Source: Lumbricus rubellus (Eukaryota; Annelida; Clitellata; Crassiclitellata; Lumbricidae). Taken from it: a stretch of DNA of 64,000 nucleotides. Positions 1 through 13,412 of the stretch are shown one piece after another (the first letter of the stretch is position 1; each line of letters starts with the position of its first letter). Position numbers and translations under genes: made by a program. The stretch is taken from NCBI GenBank assembly GCA_945859605.1, contig OX243811.1:51096376-51160375 (forward strand), read 5' to 3'. Below the pieces are notes generated by a model. That model was not told where the DNA came from and searched no databases. It saw only the letters and a list, made by a program, of their open reading frames with translations.

Positions 1-798
1 GGAATCAGGACAGTTCTTTACTCTTCCACCTTAGATTTGTTGTCATTTACTGACCAGTGAATAATGGCCAATTATGGTGGACTGACATAGGCGCCAGGTG
101 ACATGGTATCCATAATTTCATTGAATAACGTGTTATACGTTTCGCTCAACAATTTAACGGTGATCTGCAATGGTTTCCCAGTCACTTTTACGACACTATT
201 GTCATTAAAGTTTTAACTTGATTGTTTCTGCCTATGTTATCGTTAAAAACTACACAACCTCATGATGTGTTAAATTTTTATGTTTGATGTTTTTATATAA
301 AAACCCATGGAACCAAACCCATCCCTGTTGATTACAATGTTTTCGGGCAGTGATTGCCTAACGTTTTCATCAATCATTGAGCAGGTGGATGCATTAGTAA
401 TGAGGCTTTATTATTGCATAGGTTATTATTTTGTTTGAAGATAGAAGTGCAGAAATTTTTCATTGTTTGACGCTTTAGTGATGAGCTGCATTGATTTTCC
501 ATTAGCGTTTAGTACACTGTTGTCATTAGAGTTTTGTAGCCGTGTTTTATGTAAATAGTTGAATAAATGTCTGTAATAATAGGATTATGGTGCATCAGTA
601 TTGAGAATGGGATTTTATATTCTTAAATGATACAGACTTGCATAGAACCATCTTATAATTAATCAAGATTCAGACAAGAAAAAATGCTGAATGTTGCCGA
701 ACAATTTTGATGATGAAATTAGGTAGGGGTCATCTGCACAATTGCCAAACCAGCTGTTCGTAGCACTCATGTGCTAACTGAGCAGCAGCTGACTGAAA

Positions 799-930
799 AT
801 GATGATGCTAATGACTATAATGATGATGATTATCAGTGATGATGATCGATGATGATGATGATGAATTGATGATGATGAATTGATGATGATGGTGGTGGTG
901 GCTGCAGCGATGATGATGACAATGATGATA
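799..930. repeat. GAT/GATGAT-rich low-complexity tract
   Basis: Trinucleotide-rich stretch of GAT with interspersed GAATT and GGT triplets, directly upstream of the first visible GRTP1 exon and presumably intronic. The rest of 1-1059 shows no other gene or element that I can support. Confidence 0.7.
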
Positions 931-1059
931 AAGCATCATTTAAGAATATCCAGTGAACAGAAATGGCAAAATAATTTCTGTGCAGAGTTTATCATGCCTA
1001 ATTTTTGTGTATGAGTGTTTTGAATTTTTGATGATAGTTTTATTGCTTCAATGTTTTAG

Positions 1060-4000
1060 TAAAACGCTATGTTAGAAAAGGAATTCCATCAGAGCACAGA
1101 GCTACAGTGAGTTTCCATTCATTGCTTAATTTTTTATTTTAGGCACTTTTGGTTATGTCATTTCTGTATTCCTAAACACACTTAAAATTTAGTGTTGAAT
1201 TTTGCCAGTTCATGTAATTATAATCTTTTCTATTCATGCTGCTTTGGTTATAATAAAGATTGCTGGCACATACTTGTTCATAATATTATCGTATTAGAGT
1301 CTCGCTGATGTTTTATTTAACTTGTACTTGTAAGGGTTACTAAATACTGAGCATTGTTTAATTTTTCATTGTTTGATTTCAGAATGTTAGTTGTTGATTC
1401 CCGTCATTGTAATATATTGCTAGTGTTGAGACTTCAGAGGAAAAAAATTACCATGTAATAAAAGATGCAGAAGGATAGGTTGGACCAAAAAAGTTCAATT
1501 TGTCTGTGTTTCAGTGCTCTTAGGTAGCAGCTGAGTTTCTCTTGAAGTGGGGCTATAAAAAATTGTAGTTATAAAATTTACGATTATGATTTTGCATGGC
1601 AGTGCTTCTCTGGCTTTGATGGTAGAGGTGGTGATTGTGGTGATGACGTTTACAGGTCTGGATGTACATGAGTGGAGCAGAGGAGAGACGACAAAAGAAT
1701 CCAGACCTCTATAAGAAACTGTTGGATGGTCCACATGAACAAGATCTAGTTGAAGTTATTAAAATTGGTCAGTGAAAGATATATTAATTATTTATTTCCT
1801 TAATTAGCTTGCATGATAATGTTGTAGGTTTTATTTGCACTGAGTCATGAGTTTTTTGCTTTGCACACCTATTTCTAGGACTGGAACAAATTTTCATCTA
1901 GGCAATCTGATTTATTCTGTAGATAAAAATATTGCAGATCCTGCTTGTCTTGCCAGCTTTCTAATCCGTGTGAATACATTTGCATTTGCTAAGCTGCACT
2001 ATAATATGGTAATTGCTGCAAGGTATTTTGGGGTTTATTTTTAATACTGACAGCTTCTGTTACAGGACTGTGTCGGTTGTTTCAAGTTGTCATATGGTCA
2101 CATGATTACTGTGTATTGTTTGTGCATGTTGAACTGGGTAAATCACTTAGGCTTGTTTCAATGTATTTGAAAACTGAATTTACCCTGTGATGTTGTATAA
2201 GACTCGTACTCGAGATCTTGATATTTAACAGAACCTTTGTGGTTTGTATTGACCTTTTTTGACGTTAGAATCTATGTCTGAATGGCACTCGTGTGTATTT
2301 TAACATCTGAAAATTAATTCGTAGTCTGTTAAGTATCGTCTCATTCACATGGATTCTGGACATGACAAGTTGCCTGTAGGTGCTGGCAGGGCCGGATTTA
2401 GGCATGTTCAACATGTTCGGCCGAACAGGGGCCCCCACACTTTCCACACTTTAGGGGGCCCCCACAAAATGGGGGGAAAATTTTTTTAAAGGAAATTTCG
2501 ACGAAACGACTATTTTCCGCAAAATTTGCCAGATGATTAAAAAAAAAGAAAAAAGAAAGGTGATCAACTTTTTTGGCGGATGAAATAGTATGATTTTCTC
2601 GAAAAAAACTTTTTCTCCGAAAAATGTAAAAAAAGAATATCCGCACAAATTTCCCGAACAGGGCCCCCACAAACATTTCCCGAACAGGGCCCCCACATTC
2701 CTTAATCCGGTCCTGGGTGCTGGGATTGTCAGAGAATCAATCATGCCCTGTGCAAGACACTTGCAGACTTTGTGGAACATGACCCTATAAACTTCCATAT
2801 TGCATCATAATTTAAGCATTTTTAATTGTGTACTACAATTAAAATTTGTTCTAATTTCATCTGTGAGTACTTATACCTTTTTTTGTATAATTTATACATT
2901 ATGTCAAATGTAATTAACCTTTAAGCTTGGGAGTTGTTGTCATTTTATGGTCATTTGCAAAGTCTCTTTCACATGTATGCAGTTAATGTGTAGAAAGTTG
3001 CGATATGTGTTTTTTGCAGACATTCATCGAACATTTCCTGATAACATTTACTTCCAGGATGCTCCATCAGATCCGAATGCCAAACGTGGCGCCCTCTTTA
3101 ATGTCTTGGTCGCAATTGCACACAACAACCGACAGATCGGCTACTGTCAAGTGCGTTCTTACTTAACATATGTTAAGACTTTGCTTGCCATCCATTTTGT
3201 GTAGCTTAAATGCATGCCCCTTGTCCCTAACAACACCAACACGTCATGGTTGACTGTGGCCGAATCTATTCATAGAACCTCTATTTGAACTAAGTACTGT
3301 CATAAAGTACATGAATCAATGGCATGAATCAATGGCAATGCTTCGGATTTACTGACTTTAGTGGGTTTTTGGTAAAGAAATGAATAATCAAGCTCCTGAG
3401 TAGGAACAGAATCATCAACTCTTGTATACATGTCTGAGTGTATACATGCAGCCACCTATGACTTGATGTACAGAAACACTAAGCGCATTGTTTATTCGGG
3501 CATCAGAAATATTGATTTCTCTAAGGCAGATTTCTTGCTTGTATCCAGAATTATCCAGAGGGTTAGTTGTGTGATCTGACTTCAGTCACTTGATATCCTT
3601 GGAGTATCTATCGCCTGACTATAAGTTGATCCTCTTTGAGCCAGCTGTCTGCTCACTGATAGAGAGGTCTCTATGGTATAGAATGTTCAAGCTAGGGAGA
3701 CAGAGACAGACAGACAGAGGCACTTGAGAGTGACTGACAGTTAGCTAGACTGCTTTTATTGTGATAATAATATTTTCTTTATTGAAACAATCCGGTTGAC
3801 AGATCGCAAACGGTTACAGTGTACATTTATTCAATTTAAACATTTCACATGAATGCAAATTACAGCAGCATAAATCTTAACTGCTAACAAAACAGACAAC
3901 CTGCAATGTCCTATATAGATGAACAAGGTAGCATAGCAATGATGCTTCTGATCAAATTGACGCGAACCATACTGGCTTGCTGTAACCATAGCAGTTGCGA

Positions 4001-7000
4001 GGAAGTATCTCATAAAGATTTGGTTTGGCTCAACTCTAGCACTGTTATAATTGTGATTCATAGTAAATTATGGCAAGTTGATATCATAATGATTGGAGAT
4101 GTATGATTATATGAAAGTATTCTGTGCTGTGCTTTGTAATTCATACTACCAGTAAATATGACAGGTTGATATCATAATGACTGGAGATGTATGATGTATG
4201 AAAGTATTTTGAAGGTCAACATGTCCATCATTTATGTTCTTTTAGCAATTATCTGTAATTGTTGAGCTGTCTGTTGCTACACTTTCCATTTGCACAAGTT
4301 TCCATACTTTTGCTGTTTTTGCTTCTGTCCTGTTTGGTTTTATATAGGGTAGACATAGTTTCTAGTTTCATTATTGCATTGACAAAACTTTTAGAAAAGC
4401 GGATATCATTTCTAAACTTCAAATCCGAAAATATACATTTCAAGTTTTCTTTTCTACTATGCAGTGACTAATATGGTTGTGTCTCAGCTTTCAAGGTTAA
4501 GAAGATGATTTGGTAAAATCCCATTTTAGCGTCGGTAATTACTTTCATGGCAAATTAAATCGTCGCATCAGAATGACATACACAACGTTCGTGCAGTTTA
4601 TGCATAATTGTCACCCAAGGTGACTATGAAGTTGTTAAATATGTCTTCTCCCCGAAATCTATTGCGAAACCGGTTTCAGATTACCCCCTAGGGGTAATTT
4701 TCATCCTATCATCCGGCTTCTATTTCACCTACAGAGAAACTTCATCCAGCTTCCATTTCACCTACAGAGAACCTTCATCCAGCTTCCATTTCACCTACAG
4801 AGAACCTTCATCCAGCTTCCATTTCACCTATAGAAAACCTTCCTGATTCCATTTCTCAAGCGTCGTTTTCGTCAATCCAGCTTCTATTTCACCTACAGAG
4901 AACCTTCATCCAGCTTATATTTCACGCGTATTAACCTACAGAGAACCTTCATCCAGCTTATATTTCACGCGTATTAAAGCGGAAATGCGTAAGGCCTAAA
5001 AAAAAATGTTGTGTTTCCGGTAACAGAGCTAAAAAAAATTGGGTAGGTAGGTCGGAAAATATTTTTATTTTGTAAAATATTTTTATGCAGTGACTATCCG
5101 AAAAAGTATACCCCACTAGTCTTTTTTGCACGCTGAAACAAAGTACGTGTTCTAAGCAAGTATAAACTGCCTATTTCCCGACTGTTTGCACCTAAAACTG
5201 CTCTAGAAACAGTCCTATTAATTTCATTTTGTTGACGTCTCTTATGTTATGTCAATACAAATGTTAAAAAAATATTTTTTGAAAAAAATTTAAATTTTTT
5301 TTGAAAAAAAAAAACTTTTTTGAAAAAAATATTTTTTTTAATAAAAATTTTTACAAAAATATTTGGGTCGCGGCCGTAAAAATGGGTCGGTCGGGTGACC
5401 GGAAACACAACAATTTTTTTTACGCCTAAGCTAAGAAATAACCTCTGAAAATGAAACCGCTAGAAAAACGAGCTAAGAAAATAATTACCGACGCTAAAAT
5501 GGGATTTTACCGATGATTCATTCCTTGAATTTTCTAATAATATAATACTATAGTAAAGTAATATTTTGTTTTTTACTTCATTATAATATTTAAGTCAAAC
5601 GGTTCAGGTTTGATATAGATCTTCATTCTAAAATAGTTGATCCTGTTTCTGAATTCTTGAATAACATGTAATTCCTGCTGAAACCTCTCGGAGTAGTTGA
5701 CTTGTAATCTTATCTTCTCCGTCTCTGTGTGCTTAGAGTCTGCTCGTTGTTTTTACGATCAGGGTCTTAACTTCATCGCTGGTTTGCTGCTACTGATTGT
5801 CCGAGACGAAGACAAAGTGTTTTGGTTAATGGACACGCTGCTGAATGTTATCCTTCCAGGTAAGATTTTCCCTGCAGTGTGAGGGTATTTGATTTCAAAT
5901 GGGGAGCATCATCTTTCTTGTGCATGCTAAAGAATCCTTACGATGAATTGTGATGCAACGCAGCATTTATATAGCACCTTTAAGTAGTGCCTCTCTAATG
6001 TAGCTATCTAACTGATTTAAGCAGGTTTGAATAAGGAGAACAGTATGCGTATGTTTAGGTGAATCACTTCTCTATAATTTATTGACCACTAATGGTTGAT
6101 ATAGTGTGACGTAAATTTAGGTTTATTTAATGATGGAAGTGGATGCTAATGTAATAATTAATTTGTTGCATATACATGTGTTCAACACTGTACATGTTTG
6201 TCGGCTTTTTGTCCTTTTTCAGAGAATTATGAGCTAGTGATTCTAATAAATAACGATCTTGCTTGTGATCAAATGTTTTTGTGATGAATTTTGTAATTCA
6301 AGTTACTTCAATTAATTTGTCACAGATTATTACGCCATGGACATGCTTGGTGTGAAAGTTGACTGTGAAGTACTCGGAGAATTGATCAGGTCAGCACAGA
6401 AAGAGTCTATCAAATTATACTGACCCGATTATGCGTTAATATTCCTAGTTTTTTTTATCAGAGTAATTGGTATTAACAGATTTTGTTTGTTTCCACATTA
6501 TATTAAAGTCTTTTTTGTTATTTCCACACTACACGGTGATTCATAAAAAAACGTTACCCTACATATTTTACTGTAACTCTGCCAAACATCGGGTTATGTT
6601 GACGAAATTTTAGGTGAAGATAGAGGATTCATTTCTGAACATTATGGAAGTTCAAATTTATTTTCGAAATTACCCTCATTTGGCAGATACGCATGCGTCT
6701 TCGCGCATGCGTATTTCTTGGCTGATTCATCAATGATGCGCTGATCCATTGTGTCCGATGCCTCCACAATTCGACGACACAACGCGTTGACATCACATAT
6801 TCGAATTCTGTAGACATTTTCTTGCATGACACTATATATCTTTTAGTCTACTGGATTTAAATCAAGACTGTTGGGTGACCACAAAGTAGGCGGGATGAAA
6901 TCAGGAGTTTCAGTTTCCATTACGAAACGGTCTCTCGAGCTATGTGCGCACGAGCTCTATTATGATGGACGATGAAATAGCCTAAGCTTACTCCATAATG

Positions 7001-9172
7001 TCACGAATGCCTGGCAAAGTGGAACATCTCTGTAATATTGTCCATTGACCTCAACATCTGGTTCAATGAAATGGATATGTTCGTACGACCAAGTGCAGAG
7101 ACCCGACCAATGCCATAAGGGATTTGCTGAAAATTGGTCTATTCCGCAAAAGATGATTTGCTGGAACGTCCCTCTTCTGTGTACCGGCAGATGCGTGATT
7201 GCGAACATTCTGATTGTTACTAGGTGATGCCACAGTAAACAATTTCTCACTGGTCAGGAAGCTAAACCAGATGAAAATGACCAGGTTTGCATGATACAAC
7301 CTCAGTGACTGATGGGAATGTCGGAATCTTGCTTGTTTCTCGAGATTATCGTGACGTCATTAGTGTTGTCATCCGCGTTACGTCATTATAGCTCTGAATG
7401 TGACATAATTTATATAGCACTTGGCTAGATCATCAAGCTTCATTACTCTGAAATTTCATTAAATTTGATGGTCATCGACATGAGTTATGCTGACTTATGT
7501 AGGGTAACGTTTTTTTATGAATCACCGTGTATAATAAAATCAAATGCTTTATCTGAAACAGTCAATTCTGTTTCTGCATTCTTTTCTTAGACTTGTAGAT
7601 TCCAATCTAACCTGATAGTTTTTTGTCTTCCAGATGTTGCCTTCATTGCCCGCTTTCCATCTTAATATTCATGCTTATATTTCTTTACTACACTACTTTG
7701 GGTGGTACTTCAGCATGCAGTGGTCTTTAAATTTCTGCATTTGATTTTATGACCTTAAATTATGATGAGTAACAACAGCTGGTGTTGCCTTTGCAGGATG
7801 AAATGTCCTGATGTCTATACATTGACAGAGAGCTGTGGCTGTGCTTGGTCTATTGTCGCTACGAAATGGTTTATTTGTCTGTTTGTGGATGTCATTCCAG
7901 TCGAGGTAGGTTATTACTCAATTTTTTTTAAATATGGATATGATGTAAGTAATTGGTCTAGACCTTTGAAATTATTTAGGTATAATGTATGTTTATGTTG
8001 GAACATTGATTTGGTGTTGGCTTGGCATGGAAATATAATCATTGACTTGCAGCTGTAAAATGCTGATGTTCAGAAATTACAGCATATTTGCCTGCAACTA
8101 GCAATACATTATCAATGCAATACTAAGTCTTGAACCGGCTCAGTGCATGCAGCTGTTGTAGAGTTGCAGCAATGTACAAGAGCAGTGTATATGAGGTTTG
8201 CTCAAAGTCATCACCAACATCTGCTATTTGAGAATATTCAAATATTTGCATCACCTGTTGCTTTTTTTTCACTTGTACCTGGATGACCCTGGACAGCAGG
8301 ACAGTCTGGTAGTTCCTTAAGGGTTCTCTCCTTTGCTTTTTTTTAGCCGCAATATCTAGTGAGTGTAAAAAATTTGTTGTTTGAAACAACAGCCTTTGCC
8401 TTAAAGGCCAGTTCTGTAAAAATATAAGTATACTTGGCTATGGCAGGTTCATGAGTTCTCAGGTGTTACTTAAATGATAAATTCAACTTCCATACTGCAT
8501 AGGTCAGACTGTACAGTTGCCACCACTTTCTCATTTCTGTTTCAATTTCTTTTTATGTTTGCACGTTTGCAAATATGACAATATCCCAAACAATTGATTT
8601 CTATTTTATTTTAAGTTCCTGTTACATATCAATTGTTGCATTTGGTTGTCATGTTTTCTTTTCATTCAAGACTGTATTACGGATATGGGATTGTCTCTTC
8701 TATGAGGGAAACAAAATCCTCTTCCGAGTTGGAGTTACGTTAGTCAAGTTGAAGTCGGACAAGATTCTGAGCTGTCGAAGTTTTCCAGAAGTGATGGATG
8801 TTTTTCGTGGAATTGCTTCTGACCCTCTGCTTGTTAACTGCCATGATTTTATGCAAGTAAGAGATACAAACTTTGTGTCATTTCAGTAAAAGTTACAATA
8901 GCAGAATCAGTTTTAAAAAAATTATTTTTCACTGCTGTATTTTAGAACTCTGCCTCTGCCATGCTCAGGTGGTGCCAATTAAAATATCTATATTCCGGTA
9001 TATTTTAATTTAAATAATTACTTTAGTTTATTTAATTTATCTCTGAATATTCAGAGCTGCTTCTTTGTGATTTATGTAGAGCATTTTCAAGGAACCAGGA
9101 TCGTTTCCTCGGTCTGTCATAGAGCGTCTTCGACAGGAGTATCGTCAGAAGTTAAAAGCTGAGAGCGGCTAG
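1060..9172 (+). CDS. GRTP1: GRTP1-like TBC-domain Rab GTPase-activating protein, 3' eight exons (5' partial)
   Basis: Coding exons read as 1060-1106, 1656-1767, 3020-3150, 5763-5859, 6326-6389, 7797-7905, 8671-8856 and 9080-9172 (stop TAG). All are bounded by AG/GT and every join keeps frame, giving 278 residues plus a split first codon. Seen in order: VKRYVRKGIPSEHRATVWM, DIHRTFPDN (the arginine-finger region of TBC domains), GYCQGLNFIAG (the glutamine-finger YCQ motif), FWLMDTLLNVILPDYYAMDM, WFICLFVDVIPVETVLRIWD and FKEPGSF near the C-terminus. That order and spacing is the GRTP1 (TBC1D6) pattern. TBC proteins accelerate GTP hydrolysis by Rab GTPases on membranes; the Rab partner cannot be read here. 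Both catalytic finger motifs are intact, so activity is expected. No upstream exon encoding the N-terminus was found in 1-1059, so it probably lies outside the window. Introns carry a hAT-like MITE, a 1-kb composite element and a mariner remnant. The gene is convergent with the kinase gene downstream. Confidence 0.93.
2387..2715. mobile_element. hAT-like MITE, 329 bp, with 8-bp target-site duplication
   Basis: The ends are inverted: CAGGGCCGGATTTAGG on the left and, read from the right on the other strand, CAGGACCGGATTAAGG. The 8-bp word GGTGCTGG lies directly outside both ends (2379-2386 and 2716-2723). An 8-bp duplication and CAGG-type termini are the hAT superfamily signature. The interior repeats the words CCGAACAGG and GGGCCCCCACA and holds no transposase, so it is non-autonomous. 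It sits in a GRTP1 intron. Confidence 0.87.
4708..4975. repeat. 33-bp tandem repeat inside the composite MITE
   Basis: About eight copies, some truncated, of a unit containing ATCCAGCTTCCATTTCACC followed by TACAGAGAACC. Several consecutive copies are nearly identical at a 33-base step, and the last copies carry a CACGCGTATTA variant. Diverged forms of the same words recur inside the element at 21821-22221. Confidence 0.8.
4993..5426. mobile_element. Harbinger-like MITE, copy 1 (434 bp, TAA duplication)
   Basis: The ends are inverted repeats of about 28 bases, starting GGCCTAAAAAAAAATGTTGT on the left and GGCGTAAAAAAAATTGTTGT read from the right. TAA lies at 4990-4992 and again at 5427-5429. 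A three-base TWA duplication with GGC termini is the PIF/Harbinger pattern. The second copy at 32410-32820 is in the opposite orientation and carries TTA duplications, as expected. No transposase is present. Confidence 0.86.
6532..7529. mobile_element. Tc1/mariner-family element, decayed, 998 bp with TA duplication
   Basis: Near-perfect inverted ends start CACGGTGATTCATAAAAAAA on the left, with the same sequence inverted at the right; both are flanked by TA (6530-6531, 7530-7531). The interior carries a broken transposase on the minus strand. It lies in the GRTP1 intron between the exons ending 6389 and starting 7797, a position that leaves splicing signals intact. Confidence 0.92.
6629..7250 (-). 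pseudogene. Mariner transposase remnant, frameshifted
   Basis: Minus-strand frames contain FIEPDVEVNGQYYRDVPL, matching the mariner pattern around the second catalytic aspartate region (VNGxYYRDVLL). A downstream frame in the same order gives a decayed form of the SPDLNPVDY block, followed by MQENVYRIRI and VNALCRRIVE. The segments lie in different frames with stops between, and the N-terminal DNA-binding region is missing. The protein is therefore dead. It lies wholly within the 6532-7529 element. Confidence 0.8.
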
Positions 9173-10784
9173 AGGAGACAGTTGCTCTGTGAAAATCTTA
9201 CACTCACTGTAGTTCGCAGCTCAACTTCAATGCTGAACATTTGTCTTGCTAGAATGATGAAACACACCGTCTGTTGCTCCAGTGATTTACATACAAACGC
9301 CATTTTATTCTGCATATACATGTTGCATCACATGACCTGCGTTAACAGTTTGAGTTATTCTTCTCGGTATTGAACCTCGTCATTTTTCCTCTTTTTTGTT
9401 GACCTTTGTTTTGTGAGCTTATGTGAACCACGTGCAAAGTATTTGTATGAAACAAGCATGAGAACATACCTGTTGAGTGAACTTATTCAACTGTTAAATT
9501 ATGAGAACTTTACAAGGAGTGTGAGAAGTTAAGCAAACGTATTATTAAATCTGTGAATACGATGTTAAGACTGTCCATAGATCTCATGGAGTTGAATTAT
9601 CGGCACCAATTGTGAAAACATAGCTATTTTAATGAGATATAAAAAATATGTTTTAGCAAGATTTAACATTTACCTACCAGTATCTATGTGTCATGCATGT
9701 GTCAGTTGATTTTAGTTGTTCAAGTTATTGAGGGCAAAACGCAGAAGGTTTAATTTTGACCACTATCTTCCACTCTCTATTTGTTAAAATCGTAAAATGA
9801 TACAAGGCACTCGTTGCATGTTCTATTGTGATATATTATGTTAAATAGGACTGTTTAATTTAAGGCAAATTCTACTGTCAGCATTTACACTTGGCATCGA
9901 TAGTGACTAATCAATGATCATGTTGGGTAGATTCTGGTTGATGTAACATTCCGCACTAAGGTGGAAAATCAGAAGCTTATTGTTGGGCATGATCTCAAGT
10001 GAATACAGGGCATATTATTATTGCTTGTTATATTTCAGTATTTATTTCTTATTGAGGAGGCATAATTTTTGGTGTAATTTATAAGTAACCAACAAATGTT
10101 CACAAAAGTCTGTTACTCCTCGCAAAAGAGTTGTAGTTAGACTGACAAGAATTTGCCCTTGACACCTTATGGGTCTTTGAAAAGAGCCACAAGGTGCTTT
10201 TATATTTATTATTAAAAAACTTTTTTGACAGTACTTCTGGGTTTATTTTATTTCATTTTGGAAGAGTAAGAACTTAAAAATTAAGAGTTGTTTTCAAAGT
10301 TTGTTTGATGTGTGAAATGGTTGTTTTAAGTATAACTTCATTTTGTTGTACAGGTGACTTTCTGTCTATTTAGAATGTTGTAACCATGACTCGTATATCT
10401 AGTTTTTATTCCTGATAGAAGTAATCGTGCAATTGTGATGGTTTTCAAGTACATGTAATGTAGTTAATGAGATGGAGTTAGTGATCAATGAATATTAGGT
10501 TTTAAGTGTAACAATATTTGTCAGTATTTCAAAAGTCCTGTAATACCCAAAAAGAGTTACACTTGGTGCTTAGAAGCCTAGAAAATTTTTCATGTGTTGG
10601 TGATTGCTACCCAAGGAAGAAACATGACTGGCAAGAACCGTCTATGCAATTTCATTTGTGCTTGTAGGTAGCTTTTACGCTGCACAGTGTTGTGTTGGCC
10701 ATGATTCTTGTCTTCAGAACTTTAGTGGCACCTCACGTAAGAAGCTATGTAAGCTGGATGTGGGAAAGGTGCATTAAATCAGAA

Positions 10785-10836
10785 TTTATATAAGCGCTCT
10801 TCAAGGTACCTACTCAAAGGCGCTCCCATTGTTTTA
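10785..10836 (-). mobile_element. 3'-tail fragment of the LINE/SINE family
   Basis: Read on the minus strand it gives GGGAGCGCCTTTGAGTAGG, then CTTGAAGAGCGCTT and an AT-rich end. The same hairpin-forming tail occurs on the LINE at 18383-19715 and on the two SINEs at 29546-29722 and 32102-32308. Only the last roughly 50 bases remain here. Confidence 0.6.
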
Positions 10837-11286
10837 ACTAATTAAGACATGTCTTAGACATTTTGGGGTTTGAGCATAATCTACTGCTGCTAGGGGTAAA
10901 GTGCAATAGCACAGATCATATACATAAAATGAATTAAAATTATGCTTGAAACAGTATGTTTTAGAGTTGAAATGGTTGTATTGTCAGTTTCACGGTTTGA
11001 CTGGTAGTGGTTCTGGAACAAACGGGTGATTTTGCTCAAGACGTAGCCCGTCTATTGTTGATTAAGGCAGAACTGACAGCTTTTAGTGATGTTAATTTAA
11101 TGGTGCTGCCTATCCAAAACTACTTCATAGTACCCAAATGGTACCTGATCGTGTGAGTTTTGCATGAAGGTAACAGGACTGTATGTTTATGCAAGTATCT
11201 TTAAGTTGGCTTGATGAAATGATCACTTTACTAACAGTGTGTCTGCACTTTATCGTGGTGTTGTATCTGTTCGCACAACAGTGAAG

Positions 11287-11292
11287 AATAAA
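11287..11292 (+). promoter_or_regulatory. Candidate polyadenylation signal for GRTP1
   Basis: Canonical AATAAA about 2.1 kb after the GRTP1 stop codon. It is the first plus-strand exact hexamer I noticed. Variant signals (ATTAAA) occur earlier, so the real 3' end could be nearer. Confidence 0.3.
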
Positions 11293-13406
11293 AACCTAGG
11301 CTATGGTTTTAGTCTGATTGAGCATTGGTTTAAGTAAATCTATGAATTATGGAATTCACTTTAAAAAGGAAATATTGCTAGGTAATACAGAATGTGTATA
11401 ATCCTCTATCCTGCACAGCCAGCAAAGCACTGCCATTCTATTGGAGTAAAATTCAACACCTGTTTTTCTTAGAAAATTAGTCCATAGTTTTAACTCCACA
11501 TTGATACTTGTGAAATTAACAGTTAGACAGTTCTTGTACATGAACAGGTACAATTCTATTGACTGGTGCTTTGTTAAAGTTCATCGTGAACCTTGTGATT
11601 GTCCGTGTATTTGTGAGTCTGTAGCATCTTGTTAGTCTTATGAACATGTTTATCATGTAATTCTTGTGATTAAAAGACAGCATTTCAGATTTGAGACTAA
11701 CTTTTTCCAGCATGTCAGCTGGATGCCAATTTTGTTGCATTAGGACTAGACAAATGCAACTAACGGCCAACTGACCTCAGAAACAAATCACATCTGTGGT
11801 AATCTACCATTGTAGTTATTGAAAGATTAGAAGGAATATTTTCGAAGTGACGCGATTTATATTTTTTCTGTGATGTCAACTTCAACGAAACCCATGTTCG
11901 TTCTGGTCTTAAGTGAAGCTGTTAGTCCTTCTTTGCTATGAAATAAATGACAGAAGCTGGATAATTTCTAAGTTAAGCAGCTCCAGGAAACTCACAAACT
12001 GAAATTCTTGTCTGTCAACAGTTTTAGAAGGTCAGCACTTGTTATGGGAACTCTTGAAGACACATCAAAAGCAAATTCACAGTGGATAAATTTGAAGGAA
12101 GTGAACATTAGCCGATGTTAATTAAGAAAGTTGAATAATCAGTCGACTGTGGCGGGTGTAGTTTAAAGAAACTTGATGGGAATAAAATTTATTATTTTGG
12201 TTATCAGGGACAACTATATTGTGAGGAAGTGGTGAATTTATGAGCGTTAATCGCTATTCACTACTCGAAATAAACAAAGTATGTGAACTCAATTTGGAAT
12301 AAACAAAGTGTGTGACATTTAAATTAGATATGGATAAGGGTCTTCTCTTAAAGCGGCAGAGCTCAAAGTTTAGGCAGTGGATGGCAAATCCAACGTGTCG
12401 GATCTTGGATCCAGCTGAATTTAACCACCGAGTTTGTTGAACCTCGGCCAAACCTTAAAGAATTAGATTGCACTTTCCGTACTTTCCTCAGTTCAAGAAA
12501 CCTTCCCAATTCGGAACATATTGTATAAACAAGAAAAAATATGCAGTAACACTTTAACAATGAGAGTGTACTAAAGTGACTGGAAACCAAAGCAGCACTG
12601 GATAATAATTCCTTAAACTGTCTAAAGACTAGAGTCTTGACAACTACAAGTTTAAATTACTATCAATACAGATTATATAGACAAAGGCTAGTCAGAACTT
12701 CACACAAACAACAAACTCTAGGCTATAATTACATCATTTTATTGCAAGAGTATAAGTTTATTTTCTGATTCTGTCGGCTTATATTCCCTAGTTTCACCAG
12801 ATCATTAAAATGAACCTGATGAAAGCTAATCATTATAATTGTTCTTGGAAATGTCTTGCCCAAAAAACTGACTAAAAGCTGTGCAAATCAAAAGGACAAG
12901 CACATATTGTAATCTGAAATAAAAAATTTAAAATACAATTCTAAACTATTACACGTAACAAAGAAACACATATAATCTCCTGAAAATTACATCTCTTAAA
13001 ATAATGAACAGTTAACACGTAAGAGCTGCAGAGAAAACCATTTGAGAACTATTCAAAACATTCAGACCATGTATGCATGTAACTGGATGTTCAGAGCTTT
13101 TGATTGGCTTTCAGGGTTTGTGTTTTAGAGTGTTTTTATGGAATATTTCATAAGCAGGAAAAAATTATTTTATGTTACGGAAGGCAAACATAAAAGTCGA
13201 TAACTTCCTTGATTAGAATGAAAAGCTTGATTTGGTTGGACTATTCATACTAAGAACACTGCTAATAAATTACAGGCAATCCTATTCACTGACATTTCTG
13301 CAGAAGATAAGAATAATTTTTTCTGATTGCCTCATCATCAACTGCTGCTTTAACAAGTTATAAGATAGCAACAGTTATTTCAAGCAAATACAACCATTTA
13401 GCTGGG

Positions 13407-13412
13407 TTTATT
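13407..13412 (-). promoter_or_regulatory. Candidate polyadenylation signal for the kinase gene
   Basis: TTTATT on the plus strand, which is AATAAA on the minus strand, about 700 bases past the kinase stop codon. Other exact copies occur further on (for example near 12737), so the choice is tentative. Confidence 0.3.

Larger units (their letters stand above)
4512..5511. mobile_element. Composite MITE with 8-bp duplication, internal 33-bp tandem repeats and a nested Harbinger-like MITE
   Basis: Terminal inverted repeats begin GGTAAAATCCCATTTTAGCG on both ends and continue for about 30 bases. Flanking 8-mers are GATGATTT (4504-4511) and GATGATTC (5512-5519), 7 of 8 matching. Removing the nested insertion at 4993-5426 leaves about 560 bp, much of it a 33-bp tandem array. 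No coding capacity is seen. The superfamily is not certain: the 8-bp duplication suggests hAT-like or another 8-bp group. A related element lies at 21821-22221. Confidence 0.78.

Noticed and set aside
1..1059. Earlier GRTP1 coding exons
   Set aside because: I looked for the N-terminal segment before the VKRYVRKG exon but found no frame with acceptable splice sites. It is probably upstream of the window.
2398..2798. Frames of 66-115 aa on both strands
   Set aside because: They fall across the hAT-like MITE at 2387-2715 and owe their length to its repeated GGGCCCCCACA words.
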